DNA of 64,000 nucleotides from Arthrobacter rhizosphaerae (GTDB taxonomy: Bacteria; Actinomycetota; Actinomycetes; Actinomycetales; Micrococcaceae), in the NCBI RefSeq assembly GCF_023062595.1, contig NZ_JALLAN010000004.1, forward strand, positions 124,001 to 188,000, given 5' to 3'. Shown here one piece after another: positions 17,742-26,399 of this stretch (positions are counted from its first letter, which is position 1; each line of letters opens with the position of its first letter). The notes below the pieces were generated by a model. That model was given only the letters and a program-made list of their open reading frames with translations. It made no database searches and was not told the origin of the DNA. The position numbers and the translations under genes are program-made.

Positions 17742-17808
17742 TGTTTCAGGGTTATCTTTGCAATGAACCCTGAATGCAGCTTTGCCCGCCGACAACTGGG
17801 AGAACTTC

Positions 17809-18981
17809 ATGGCTAGAGCAGTGGAACCCTCAGCAAAGGAATCCACGTCACACGTGGCGCCACCCCTCACCGCCCCAACCACCCGCAAAACTCCGCGCTC
17901 CCTCTGGTCCGATAGCTTGGGGCGCGTGGCTGTTCGCTCTGCCCAGATTCTGCTCATCCTGGCGGTTGTCAGCGTGTCAATATTCGCCCTGATGCAGATC
18001 CGGCTGTTGGTGATTCCGGTGCTGATCGCGCTCATCCTGGCTGCTGCGATCGGCCCGTTCGTGAACCTGTTGCGGCGACGTGGACTGCCCGGCGGCGCTG
18101 CCACGGCTATCGCTTTCATTCTGCTGCTGACAGTCCTGGCCGGAGTGACGAGCATCATCGTCATGTCTGTCCGCAACCAATGGGGCGAGCTTGTTTCTCA
18201 AGCGGGGTCAGGCTTGGAGGAACTGGAAAACTTCCTCCTGACGGGCCCCTTCCCGCTGGACAGGGAACAGCTGGAACAGGCCCGGACCGGTCTGGTGGAG
18301 TTTGCCACCAGCAGCCAGGTGCGCTCCGGGGCCATCACCGGGTTGTCCGCCGTGACCGAGTTCCTGACCGGCGCGATCCTCATGGTGGTCATCCTCTTCT
18401 TTTTCCTCAAGGACGGCTCGAAGATCTGGGAGTTCTTCATGCGGCCCTTCAAGGGGCAGCGGGAACAGAAACTGCGGCGGGTAGGCAAGCGGACCCTGGA
18501 GGTCCTGGGCGGTTATGTCCGCGGGACCGCAGTCGTGGCGCTCGTGGATACTGTGGCCATTGGCGCGGCCCTGCTGATCCTCCAGGTCCCACTCGCCATT
18601 CCGCTGGCCATCATCGTCTTCATCACCGCATTCATCCCCCTGGTGGGTGCGACCGTTGCCGGCATCCTCGCGGCGCTGGTGGCACTCGTGGCGAACGGGC
18701 CTGTGGTCGCGTTGATTGTGGTGGCAGTGGTGGTCGCCGTGAACCAACTGGAGGGCGACCTTCTGCAGCCCATAGTCATGGGCAAATCGCTTCAGCTGCA
18801 CGCTTTGGTCATCCTGATGGCGCTGACAGCGGGAACCATTCTGGCGGGAATCATCGGGGCCGTGCTGTCCGTGCCACTGGCGGCCGTGGGCTGGGCAATC
18901 ATCCAGGTCTGGACCGCCGAGGATCCCAAACTCGAGGACATGAATCCCGACCTGCCCCCAGCCGACAGCCAGCCCGTATAA
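17809..18981 (+). CDS. AI-2E family membrane transporter
   Basis: 390 residues from the ATG at 17809, which has GGGAGA six to seven bases upstream. After a polar ~40-residue tail come paired hydrophobic segments, an extracytoplasmic region (about 120-185), the GAILMVVILFFFLKDG segment, and the C-terminal group of spans (IPLAIIVFITAFIPLVGATVAGI; NQLEGDLLQPIVMG), which is the family signature. Members include the E. coli AI-2 exporter TqsA and sodium/proton antiporters; no LuxS partner is visible here, so the substrate is open. It is probably monocistronic, behind the palindromic element at 17732. Confidence 0.9.
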   Translation: MARAVEPSAKESTSHVAPPLTAPTTRKTPRSLWSDSLGRVAVRSAQILLILAVVSVSIFALMQIRLLVIPVLIALILAAAIGPFVNLLRRRGLPGGAATAIAFILLLTVLAGVTSIIVMSVRNQWGELVSQAGSGLEELENFLLTGPFPLDREQLEQARTGLVEFATSSQVRSGAITGLSAVTEFLTGAILMVVILFFFLKDGSKIWEFFMRPFKGQREQKLRRVGKRTLEVLGGYVRGTAVVALVDTVAIGAALLILQVPLAIPLAIIVFITAFIPLVGATVAGILAALVALVANGPVVALIVVAVVVAVNQLEGDLLQPIVMGKSLQLHALVILMALTAGTILAGIIGAVLSVPLAAVGWAIIQVWTAEDPKLEDMNPDLPPADSQPV

Positions 18982-19059
18982 CTTTCGCGGGTGACTGTCG
19001 GCTGGGCTGCCCCTGGCAGGGCTGGCATGGACTGGCTGAAGTGGACTGGCAGCTGGTGA

Positions 19060-19599
19060 CTAGGAGCGCCTGAGGCCTGCCAGGACATTCTTCGGACGCT
19101 GCATCTCGCCGTGCTTTGCGCCCATGACAATCACCGTTCCGGCGAAAGCAGGAATGGCCCACTGGAGCAACTTCAGCTGCTTTTGTGCCGCCTTGAGCTC
19201 ATCGGAAGCGGCAGAATGAGGCTCCGTTGCGCCTTCGGCTCCTTCGGCCGCCAGCTTCTCGACTTTTCCTCCGAGCATGCCTGCATACAGCGTGACGGCG
19301 GCCCCCAGCAACGTCACGGCCGTTTTGTACATACTTAGACGCGTGACGCCCTCTTGCTTGGCCATGCGCTCCTTGTTCTCCCAGATCACGGCGAGGCCTG
19401 CAACGATGTGCGCTGCGAAGGCGGCGGTCTGAACCGGCGCCCACCTCTTCCATCCGAGACTGGACAGCCGGGTGCGCTCCGTCGGATCCTTGGCCTCAGC
19501 CGCTGCCCCGTTAAGTCCGATGGCACCCATCAGCGAACCACCGAACCAAGCCCCTGCCGTCAGATCGTGGATGGAACGGGCAATAAGATTTCCTGCCAT
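19060..19599 (-). CDS. Four-span membrane protein, function unknown
   Basis: 179 residues. Hydrophobic segments near 12-30, 56-73, 89-110 and 144-161; the last two are separated by a charged Glu/Lys-rich stretch (about 111-140). No family recognised. It is transcribed away from the gene at 19712; the palindromic element at 19715-19728 lies between them, about 115 bases upstream of this start. Neighbours (AI-2E exporter, DUF1206 protein) suggest an envelope or stress-related set, which is only an inference. Confidence 0.7.
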   Translation of the reverse strand: MAGNLIARSIHDLTAGAWFGGSLMGAIGLNGAAAEAKDPTERTRLSSLGWKRWAPVQTAAFAAHIVAGLAVIWENKERMAKQEGVTRLSMYKTAVTLLGAAVTLYAGMLGGKVEKLAAEGAEGATEPHSAASDELKAAQKQLKLLQWAIPAFAGTVIVMGAKHGEMQRPKNVLAGLRRS

Positions 19600-19711
19600 T
19601 GTCTCTTCCTAACGTGTTTGCATTTCCTGGATTGGGATCAGGCTTCAGGCCTTCCCGGACCTTCACTGCAGGATGCTCGAGCAGGATCCGGATCATTGGT
19701 CGTGATCTAAT

Positions 19712-20095
19712 ATGGTAAGCACACTTACTATAGAACTGATACCCCTTGAAGAGGAATGGAACGGAACGTTGAAGCGTATGGTCGCGGCTAGGGAATCGGC
19801 GGGAACGGAAATGACCGGAACACTCTTCGGCTGGGCCTTTGGGGACGCCTCGAGGCACGACGACGCGCAGTACGTGGAGACTCTTCGCCATGAGGCGCTT
19901 GAGAACGCGAAGCAGGCCGCTGCTTCCAAAAACGTCAGCGTGGAGCCGGGCACGGAAACCTACACAATGCTCGCTCCCGGGGAAACCCTGGTGGACTTCC
20001 ACACAGCACCCGACAGCCTGGTGGTCCGCTGCACCGTCAAGCTTGTGGGGCCTGGTTCAGAGAAGATCCACGCCGAGGGGCCAATGAACGGGTAG
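19712..20095 (+). CDS. Small soluble hypothetical protein
   Basis: Up to 127 residues, no signal peptide or membrane span, family not recognised. It is rich in Glu/Ala helices in the middle and has beta-like ends (PDSLVVRCTVKLVG). The start is doubtful: the first ATG (19712) runs straight into the palindromic element GTAAG-CACA-CTTAC. If that element is part of the promoter, translation would begin downstream, for example at ATG 19778. The gene ends 14 bases before the DUF1206 gene, with AGGAAGG in the gap, so the two form an operon. Confidence 0.55.
   Translation: MVSTLTIELIPLEEEWNGTLKRMVAARESAGTEMTGTLFGWAFGDASRHDDAQYVETLRHEALENAKQAAASKNVSVEPGTETYTMLAPGETLVDFHTAPDSLVVRCTVKLVGPGSEKIHAEGPMNG
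19715..19728. promoter_or_regulatory. Spaced variant of the GTAAGC element
   Basis: GTAAG-N4-CTTAC inverted repeat between divergent genes (starts 19599 and 19712). It contains the half sites of GTARGCYTAC with four extra bases, and is followed by TACTATA, a possible -10 box. Confidence 0.4.
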
Positions 20096-20109
20096 GAAGG
20101 TCAGCCGGT

Positions 20110-20943
20110 TTGGACAGGACGGACATGGATGCAGTACTCAGCGAAGCGGCGAGGGCCGCAGAGGCGGCATCCAACGGGAAGGCGCTCGACGTCGTCGCCC
20201 GCTGGGGATTTGCCGTGATGGCGCTGCTGCATATTGTTGTGGGGGCCATCGCCATAGCCGTCGCATTCGGGCAGCCGGGAGAGCCGGAGCCTACGGGCGC
20301 TATCGAGCAGCTCGCCGCAAATCCTTGGGGCCCTGCCGTGATGTGGTCATGCGCAGCAGGATGCGCGGGTCTCGCATTGTGGCAACTGAGTGAAGCGACG
20401 CTGCGGGTGCGTCGCGAACGCCGGCGTGAGCGTCTGGGGAAGCTGATCTCGTCCGGGTCGCTCAGCCTCGTATACGGCAGCGTGGGCTTTACCTTTGCAG
20501 GCTTTGCCGTGGGTGCGCGCAGTGACTCCGGCGAGTCAACCAGAGCCTTCAGTACCTCCTTGTTGAGCCGCCCGCTCGGCGCCCCAGTTCTGGTGATTGT
20601 GGGTCTGACCATCATCGGCATCGGCATCTACTTCGTGTTTAAAGGATTTGCAAAGCGGTTCAAGGACGAGCTGCAGCACTTTGAGGGCACACGGCGGGGC
20701 AGGGCCATCAGCGGACTTGGCGTTGCGGGGCATGTTGCAAAAGGTGTTGCGTTGAAGCTGGTGGGACTGCTGTTCATCGTGGCAGCCGTGCAGAACAAGG
20801 CTGCAGAGTCCACCGGCCTTGACGGCAGTTTGACAGCGCTGCGCGACCACCCGTGGGGGCCGCTTCTCCTCACCGCCATCGGCACCGGCTTCGTCTGCTA
20901 CGGGGTCTTCGCCCTCGTCCGGTCCCGGTTCGGCAGGATGTAG
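20110..20943 (+). CDS. DUF1206 membrane protein
   Basis: 277 residues with six membrane spans arranged as three similar pairs, the layout of DUF1206 (PF06724), a family of unknown function common in actinobacteria. The repeat signature is visible in DVVARWGFAVMALLHIVVGAIA, SGSLSLVYGSVGFTFAGFAVG and ISGLGVAGHVAKGVALKLVGLLF, each starting with an aromatic/Gly-rich turn. The TTG at 20110 has AGGAAGG at good spacing; an ATG at 20125 is an alternative. It sits between the 127-residue protein and a fused ORF whose ATG begins two bases after this stop, so all three are probably one transcript. Confidence 0.85.
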   Translation: MDRTDMDAVLSEAARAAEAASNGKALDVVARWGFAVMALLHIVVGAIAIAVAFGQPGEPEPTGAIEQLAANPWGPAVMWSCAAGCAGLALWQLSEATLRVRRERRRERLGKLISSGSLSLVYGSVGFTFAGFAVGARSDSGESTRAFSTSLLSRPLGAPVLVIVGLTIIGIGIYFVFKGFAKRFKDELQHFEGTRRGRAISGLGVAGHVAKGVALKLVGLLFIVAAVQNKAAESTGLDGSLTALRDHPWGPLLLTAIGTGFVCYGVFALVRSRFGRM

Positions 20944-20945
20944 CT

Positions 20946-22244
20946 ATGGCAATCGGAACCAGCGGTGTGGCCGGCGTTGCAGGGCTTGCGGGTGCCGCCT
21001 TTTCCCTGATTTTCAGGGCCCTGAAAGTTGTCCGCCCGGAACGCCCCATCCACCCCAAAGGAACCTCACTCACCGGCGAGCTCATCAGGGACGGTCTGTG
21101 CAACACCGACAACCCCCAATACGGCGAACCCAGCGGCGTACAGTGGATAGATTTGCCCGGCAAGCATGCTGTGACGGCCCGCTATTCCCGCTCGTTGGGA
21201 CTGCCCGCTCCCCTGCCTGACATTCTGGGCCTCGCTCTACGACTCGAGGACGACGGCGGCCCGGAAGATGTTCTTTTTGCAACCACCGGCTGGTCCTGGC
21301 CTGCCCGATTCGCCCTCCTGCCCAGACGGGATGCGGGCAAGGCCACCTTCACCACACTGATGCCCTACAAAGGGGCGCACGGTCCAGTCCTTCTCGGCCT
21401 CACCACGGACTCCCCCGGTACAGTTGCATCCGGAACAGCATCGTCAGGAATACAGCCCTCCGCAAATGACTGGGTGTTGGCGATGCACTACGCCAAGCCG
21501 TCGGGACCTTGGATCCGGTTCGGCACCCTCGCGCTGCGGCCTGCACGCGACGGCGGAGACACCGGCCTCCGCTTCGATCCGGTCCTCAATCCACTGAACT
21601 GCGCCGGGACCTACACCTGGACCCGACGGCTGCGTGCCCCAGCGTATGGCACTGCCCGCCAGCCAAGGGACCGTCAGCTAAGCGGTCGCGAACCAAACTA
21701 TCGGCACCCAAGCGACCGAGGCTCCCGCCGTCGAGCCCTCCACGCCACCAGTCCGCCCACCCATCAATCCCTGAGCAGGAGCACCCACATGGTTACCGTC
21801 AGCAAAACCTTCCTCGCCTCGGCAAACGACGTCTGGAACGTCATTGCGGACGGCTGGCTCTACTCCGGCTGGGTAGTGGGTGCGTCGAGGATTCGCGACG
21901 TCGACGCACTCTGGCCCGCCGAGGGTGCGGTTCTCCATCATTCAGTAGGAGCATGGCCCCTCCTGATCAACGACAAAACCTCTGTCACCGCCGCAAACCC
22001 GGGCAAGTCCATCGAACTTATCGCCAGGGGTTGGCCGCTCGGTGAGGCAAAAGTGGTGATCACCATCGAGGAACAGCGCACCGGCTGCAAGGTCAGCATG
22101 GCCGAAGACGCCATCAAAGGGCCCGGGAGTGCCATTCCAAAATTCATCCGCGACCCCCTCATCACCGTCCGCAACAACGAAACGCTCAAGCGGCTGGAGC
22201 TCATGGCCTCAGGAGGTGCGGGCACAAAAGGTCCGGACATCTAA
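20946..22244 (+). CDS. Probable gene fusion: unknown lipid/phosphodiesterase-like protein joined to an SRPBCC protein
   Basis: One uninterrupted frame of 432 residues that looks like two genes. Residues 1-240 form a protein of the kind annotated as phosphodiesterase or catalase-related in Micrococcaceae (IHPKGTSLTGELIR, TARYSRSLGLP, DILGLALRL, WTRRLRAPAYGTARQ). Residues ~240-281 are a low-complexity Arg/Ser/His linker. From M282 (ATG at 21789, preceded by AGGAG) begins an SRPBCC-fold protein (VSKTFLASANDVWNVIADGWLYSGWVVGASRIRDVD). An in-frame stop may have been lost by a small indel: a TAA in the +1 frame lies at 21679-21681. Two products, with internal initiation at 21789, are possible. Confidence 0.6.
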   Translation: MAIGTSGVAGVAGLAGAAFSLIFRALKVVRPERPIHPKGTSLTGELIRDGLCNTDNPQYGEPSGVQWIDLPGKHAVTARYSRSLGLPAPLPDILGLALRLEDDGGPEDVLFATTGWSWPARFALLPRRDAGKATFTTLMPYKGAHGPVLLGLTTDSPGTVASGTASSGIQPSANDWVLAMHYAKPSGPWIRFGTLALRPARDGGDTGLRFDPVLNPLNCAGTYTWTRRLRAPAYGTARQPRDRQLSGREPNYRHPSDRGSRRRALHATSPPTHQSLSRSTHMVTVSKTFLASANDVWNVIADGWLYSGWVVGASRIRDVDALWPAEGAVLHHSVGAWPLLINDKTSVTAANPGKSIELIARGWPLGEAKVVITIEEQRTGCKVSMAEDAIKGPGSAIPKFIRDPLITVRNNETLKRLELMASGGAGTKGPDI

Positions 22245-22277
22245 GGCTGAGGGCCGCTAACTGGCGGTTAAAAAGCA

Positions 22278-22339
22278 GCGCGAACCGGCAGCTAATGCCC
22301 TCAACCTGAGTTTTGCGGTCATTAGCTGCCAGCTCGCGC
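22278..22339. repeat. Intergenic palindrome, family A (copy 2)
   Basis: Outer arms 22278-22296 and 22321-22339 pair at 17 of 19 positions and match the family A element at 8101-8163 (GCGCGAACYGGCAGCTRATGCCCTCAA consensus read in two parts). It lies between the convergent SRPBCC-fusion and fprA genes. Confidence 0.75.
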
Positions 22340-22351
22340 TGAAGTAAGGGA

Positions 22352-23818
22352 CTAGACGCTGGCGGAAACGCCGTCGCGGGAGATGTCCACCATGTCCTCG
22401 CGCGGCACAACCTTGATGCGCTCACGCTTAACCTCGACACCGTGCGATCCGCCGGCAGCAGTAGCCTCCGCGCCGAGAGCCAGCTCGTGGGCGTCCAGCG
22501 CCAGCCAGCCTTCCCAGCTGGTGTACTTGACGCCACGGTTTTCCAGCAATTCGACGACGGCGTTCGGCGCGGGCGCTGCAGCAACCGGAAGGTTTTCGCG
22601 GTCCTCGAGGAGGTAGGTCACGGTTTCGAGGGCGTCGCCCTTGGTGTGGCCGATGAGGCCCACAGGCCCGCGCTTGATCCAACCGGTGGCGTAGATGCCC
22701 GGGAGGTGAGAGCCCGAAGCGTCCAGTACGCGGCCGCCGTCGTTCGGCACAACACCCTTCTTGTGGTCGAACTCGACCTCGGGCAGGGCGGAACCGAAGT
22801 AGCCGATGGCGCGGTACACGGCCTGGACCGGGTAGTCGATGAACTCGCCAGTGCCCCGGGCGTTGCCGGTTCCGTCCAGCTCGGTGCGCTCAAACTTCAT
22901 ACCCGCAACCTGGCCGGGGTTGGCAGGGTCGTCGTAGATCTCCACCGGGCTGTGCAGGAAGTGCAGGTGCAGGCGGCGGGAAGCCTTGAACTCCGAAGGG
23001 TCCTCGGGCTGCTCGGCGATCCAGTTAGTGAGGGTTCCCACCATGGTCTTGGTCTGGTTGTTGGTCTGTACCTGGCGGTCAGACTCTTCGTCGAACTCGA
23101 AGTCCTCCGGGTACAGGATGATGTCCACGTCCTTCGAGTGGGACAGTTCGCGCAACTCCAGCGGGGTGAACTTCACCTGGGCAGGGCCGCGGCGGCCGAA
23201 CACGTGGACATCCGTGACAGGCGAAGCCTTCAGCCCGGCGTAAACGTTCTCGGGAATCTCGGATACCAGCAGGTCATCGGCGTGCTTGGACAGCATACGG
23301 GCGACGTCCAGGGCCACGTTGCCGTTGCCGATCACTGCGATTTCCTTGGCATCCAGCGGCCATTCGCGGGGGACGTCCGGGTGGCCGTCGTACCAGGAGA
23401 CGAAGTCAGCGCCGCCGTAGGAGCCCTCAAGCTCGACGCCGGGGATGTTCAGGTCCGCGTCCTTGATGGCGCCGGTGGCGAAGATGACGGCGTCGTAGTG
23501 CGTGCGGAGGTCCTCGATGGAAATGTCCGTGCCGTAGTCAACGTTGCCGAAGAAGCGGATGTCGCCGCGGTCCAGCACCTTGTGCAGGGCGTTCACGATG
23601 CCCTTGATGCGGGGGTGGTCCGGGGCAACGCCGTAACGGATCAGGCCGTAGGGGGCCGGGTAGCGGTCGAAGAGATCGATGCTGACCGTCAGTTCGCCGC
23701 TCTTGACGGCTTCGCTCTTGGTGAGGATGTCCGCAGCGTAAACGCCGGCAGGGCCGGAGCCAACGACGGCGACGCGCAGCGGGCGGGCAGCAGATCCTAC
23801 GGTGGTGCTGGTTGACAC
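22352..23818 (-). CDS. fprA: Ferredoxin-NADP+ reductase (FprA paralogue in the sulfur island)
   Basis: 488 residues from the GTG at 23816-23818, chosen for the AAGGAA seven bases upstream; an ATG at 23860 adds a non-conserved tail. Same family and length as the copy at 4378-5826, with FAD motif GSGPAG, YGLIRYGVAPDHP, NADP motif GNGNVALD and WIKRGPVGLIGHTKGDA. It lies downstream of the siroheme synthase gene and near ferredoxin-type sulfite reductase, so its likely task is to deliver NADPH electrons to ferredoxin for sulfite reduction. The 66-base palindrome at 23845-23910 lies in its leader. Confidence 0.92.
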   Translation of the reverse strand: MSTSTTVGSAARPLRVAVVGSGPAGVYAADILTKSEAVKSGELTVSIDLFDRYPAPYGLIRYGVAPDHPRIKGIVNALHKVLDRGDIRFFGNVDYGTDISIEDLRTHYDAVIFATGAIKDADLNIPGVELEGSYGGADFVSWYDGHPDVPREWPLDAKEIAVIGNGNVALDVARMLSKHADDLLVSEIPENVYAGLKASPVTDVHVFGRRGPAQVKFTPLELRELSHSKDVDIILYPEDFEFDEESDRQVQTNNQTKTMVGTLTNWIAEQPEDPSEFKASRRLHLHFLHSPVEIYDDPANPGQVAGMKFERTELDGTGNARGTGEFIDYPVQAVYRAIGYFGSALPEVEFDHKKGVVPNDGGRVLDASGSHLPGIYATGWIKRGPVGLIGHTKGDALETVTYLLEDRENLPVAAAPAPNAVVELLENRGVKYTSWEGWLALDAHELALGAEATAAGGSHGVEVKRERIKVVPREDMVDISRDGVSASV

Positions 23819-23844
23819 GGCTGTGTTCCTTTTCTTCGGTCCCG

Positions 23845-23910
23845 CCCAACTAGGTAGCAATTGTTGCTGTTTTGAGGGCTCAAAACAGCAACTGCTGCTA
23901 CCTAGTTGGG
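23845..23910. repeat. Intergenic palindrome, family B (copy 1)
   Basis: Outer arms CCCAACTAGGTAGCA (23845-23859) and its exact complement (23896-23910); inner arms TTGCTGTTTTGAG (23864-23876) and 23879-23891. It would fold into one long hairpin. It lies between cysG and fprA on the same strand, so it may attenuate fprA. A second copy is at 55984-56049. Confidence 0.8.
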
Positions 23911-23919
23911 AAACGGAGG

Positions 23920-25203
23920 CTAGGTGGTGAGAACGCGGGCGGAGCTCAAGGGTGTGCGGGGGCGGTTCGGGGTGATGGTGCTGTAATCGGAAGTCTTGAA
24001 GTGCGACGGCGCGAACGGGCTGACGCGGACAACGTCACCGATCACAATTACCGCGGGGTTGGCGACGCCGGTGGCTTCTGCCTGGTCGGCTATGGACGCC
24101 AGGGTGCCGATCGTCACGCGCTGGTTAGGCAAATAGCCGTTTTCAACAATACCAACGGGAGTGTCTTCAGGCAGCCCGGCCTGGGCAAGGGAAGCCGCGG
24201 AGGAGCGCAACTGCCCCACTCCCATGAGCAAGATCACAGTGTGGTCGGCACGGGCCGGAACTTCAGCAAGCTCCTCGTGGCCGGTGACCACGCTGAAGCC
24301 CTTCGCCAGTCCACGGTGCGTCACCGGAATGCCGGCAGCCGCGGGAACGGAGATTGCTGACGTCACACCGGAGACCACTTCAACCTCGACGCCGTGCTGC
24401 CGGCAGAACTCGGCTTCCTCGCCGCCGCGGCCAAGGACGTACGGGTCGCCGCCCTTCAGGCGGACCACGCGATGGCCCTGCAGCGCCTCGTCGACGAGGA
24501 TCAGGTTGATCTCCGACTGCGGAACGGGGTGGTGGCCAGGCGTTTTGCCGACCTCGATGACGCGAACGTCGGGGGCTAGCTCCTTGAGGAGTTCGCGGGG
24601 ACCCAGGCGGTCGGCAACCACGACGTCGGCCTGGCCAAGGAGCCGCCGTCCGCGCACGGTAATGAGGCCGGAGTCGCCCGGCCCGCCGCCCACCAGGGCC
24701 ACGGAACCGGCGTCGGTCGAAGCACGACGACGGCGCAGGGGTAGGTCACCAGTTTCCAAAGCAGTGGCAACAGCATCGCGGAGTGCCATGGCGCGGCGCG
24801 GGTCTCCCCCGGCATTCACCGCGATGTGGACGTTATCCACCACGGCGACGGCGGGGGTCCAGGCAGCTGAGGCTTCATGGTCCGAGGCGTTGACGCACCA
24901 GATGCGCTGCGCCTCAGCATCAGCGGAGACCTGGGCATCGACGGCTGCGTCACCAGTGGCGGTCTGGACGAACCAGACGGCGTCGACGTCGGAAGGCTGG
25001 TAAGTCCGCTGCACCCAGGTGAGCAGTCCGGCGTCGGCCAGTTCCAGGAGAGCGGCTGACGCAACAGGAGCGACGACGGTGACCCGGGCTCCGGCGTTTA
25101 GGAGTCCCTTGGCGCGGCGGGCAGCAACGGGGCCGCCGCCCACCACCAGCACGGGGCGGCCGAGGAGGCGCAGCGCTGTGGGATAGATGTCCTGGATAGC
25201 CAT
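23920..25203 (-). CDS. cysG: Siroheme synthase: precorrin-2 dehydrogenase fused to uroporphyrinogen-III C-methyltransferase
   Basis: 427 residues. The N-terminal domain (to ~160) has the NAD-binding VVGGGPVAARRAKGLL (20-34) of precorrin-2 dehydrogenase. The C-terminal SAM-dependent methyltransferase domain has VGGGPGDSGLITVRG (171-185), VRLKGGDPYVLGRGGEE and ISVPAAAGIPVTHRG. Together they convert uroporphyrinogen III to sirohydrochlorin; iron insertion needs either the N-terminal domain or the separate chelatase at 35647-36384. Siroheme is the cofactor of the sulfite reductase encoded ten kilobases away. Shorter than E. coli CysG (457), mainly in the N-terminal half. Confidence 0.93.
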   Translation of the reverse strand: MAIQDIYPTALRLLGRPVLVVGGGPVAARRAKGLLNAGARVTVVAPVASAALLELADAGLLTWVQRTYQPSDVDAVWFVQTATGDAAVDAQVSADAEAQRIWCVNASDHEASAAWTPAVAVVDNVHIAVNAGGDPRRAMALRDAVATALETGDLPLRRRRASTDAGSVALVGGGPGDSGLITVRGRRLLGQADVVVADRLGPRELLKELAPDVRVIEVGKTPGHHPVPQSEINLILVDEALQGHRVVRLKGGDPYVLGRGGEEAEFCRQHGVEVEVVSGVTSAISVPAAAGIPVTHRGLAKGFSVVTGHEELAEVPARADHTVILLMGVGQLRSSAASLAQAGLPEDTPVGIVENGYLPNQRVTIGTLASIADQAEATGVANPAVIVIGDVVRVSPFAPSHFKTSDYSTITPNRPRTPLSSARVLTT

Positions 25204-25344
25204 GAATCAACGGTAGGGCCGCGTCACATTGGGGACCAACGCCGCGGAAACACCAGTTCACGCAAGGTAACGCTGCGTAACTTTCGGTTTTACGGCTGCC
25301 GGCCAATCTCCTGCGATCTCCTGCAAAACACAAGGAGCGGCTTC

Positions 25345-26289
25345 CTAGCCGTAAAGCCCCGTGCTGAGATAGCGAAAACCGGAATCGACCATTACCGTGA
25401 CAACGGTTGCATCGGGCCCCAGTTCTTCTGCGACCCGAAGTGCGGCAATGACATTTCCCCCCGAGGAAGTCCCTGCGAAGATTCCTTCCTCCCGGGCTAG
25501 ACGCCGGCTCATGGCCATGGCATCGGCGGAAGAGACCAGTTCTATCGAGTCAACCTGGTCCGGTTCCCAAAGCGGGGGTAAAAAGCCGATGCCGATCCCT
25601 TCAATCCTGTGGGAGCCCGTTGGGCCACCGGATAGCACAGCGGATTCAGCTGGCTCGACGGCGACGACCCTCACCTCCGGCAGGTGGGTGCGCAGGGCAC
25701 GGGCTGCGCCATGGATGGAGTGAGCGGTGCCTACAGACTGGACGAAGGCGTCCACCCGCCCGTCGGACTGTTGCCAGATTTCCTCGCCCAACGCCAGGTA
25801 GCCGGTGACGGCATCTCTGTTGTTGAGCTGATCGCATGCCCAATGCGATGGCTGCGCGCTGAGTTCGCCTGCACGGCTGATCATGGCCTTGATCAGTTGT
25901 TCGGTGATCCGTCCTTGATCACTGGGCACACTTTCCACGATGGCCCCCAGGGCCTCCATGGTTCGACGTTTCTCTGGGCTGAACGCGTCGGAAAAAACTA
26001 CATGGAGCCCGTAGCCCTTGGCTGCGCAGACCAGCGCGAGGGAGATTCCCGTTGTACCGGCGGTGTACTCAACCACCGTATCGCCCGGAACCAGATCGCC
26101 TCGCTCTTCGGCTCCCTGGATCGCCGCAGCCGCCATCCGGTCCTTCATGCTCCCAGTCGGATTCGCCCATTCGAGCTTGGCGAGGATCCTCGCCGAGCCC
26201 GGAGGCACCACGTTGCTGAGTTCGATCAGCGGCGTGGAACCGATCCCTGCCAGAACTCCTTCGCCAGACTCCAATCGCTCCACGACCAC
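25345..26289 (-). CDS. Cysteine synthase / cystathionine beta-synthase family PLP enzyme
   Basis: 314 residues. Fold type II PLP enzyme; the Schiff-base Lys is K49 in NPTGSMKDRMA, the phosphate loop is EYTAGTTGIS and the later GTSSGGN is the cofactor ring-binding Ser region. Compared with CysK/CysM, the asparagine loop T(S)GNTG is replaced by TAGTTG, so substrate preference may differ. Its place between siroheme synthase and a sulfonate-type transporter suggests a role in cysteine metabolism. No ATG is available at the 5' end; GTG at 26289 or 26283 is the probable start. Confidence 0.82.
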   Translation of the reverse strand: MVVERLESGEGVLAGIGSTPLIELSNVVPPGSARILAKLEWANPTGSMKDRMAAAAIQGAEERGDLVPGDTVVEYTAGTTGISLALVCAAKGYGLHVVFSDAFSPEKRRTMEALGAIVESVPSDQGRITEQLIKAMISRAGELSAQPSHWACDQLNNRDAVTGYLALGEEIWQQSDGRVDAFVQSVGTAHSIHGAARALRTHLPEVRVVAVEPAESAVLSGGPTGSHRIEGIGIGFLPPLWEPDQVDSIELVSSADAMAMSRRLAREEGIFAGTSSGGNVIAALRVAEELGPDATVVTVMVDSGFRYLSTGLYG

Positions 26290-26399
26290 ACCTCACGTCC
26301 CAAACCCGCGTCCCGGGCACCCCGGATACGTGTCAAGGTATACCCGCCGACATGAGGACGCTAGGGTGCTGAAGGCCTAACGGGTGCTGCCGGCGAAAA

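Noticed and set aside
22442..23815. Plus-strand open frame over the second fprA
   Set aside because: Antisense shadow; the minus-strand protein is fully conserved.
23845..23910. Insertion sequence end or att site
   Set aside because: No transposase or integrase nearby; symmetry fits a REP/MITE-like palindrome.
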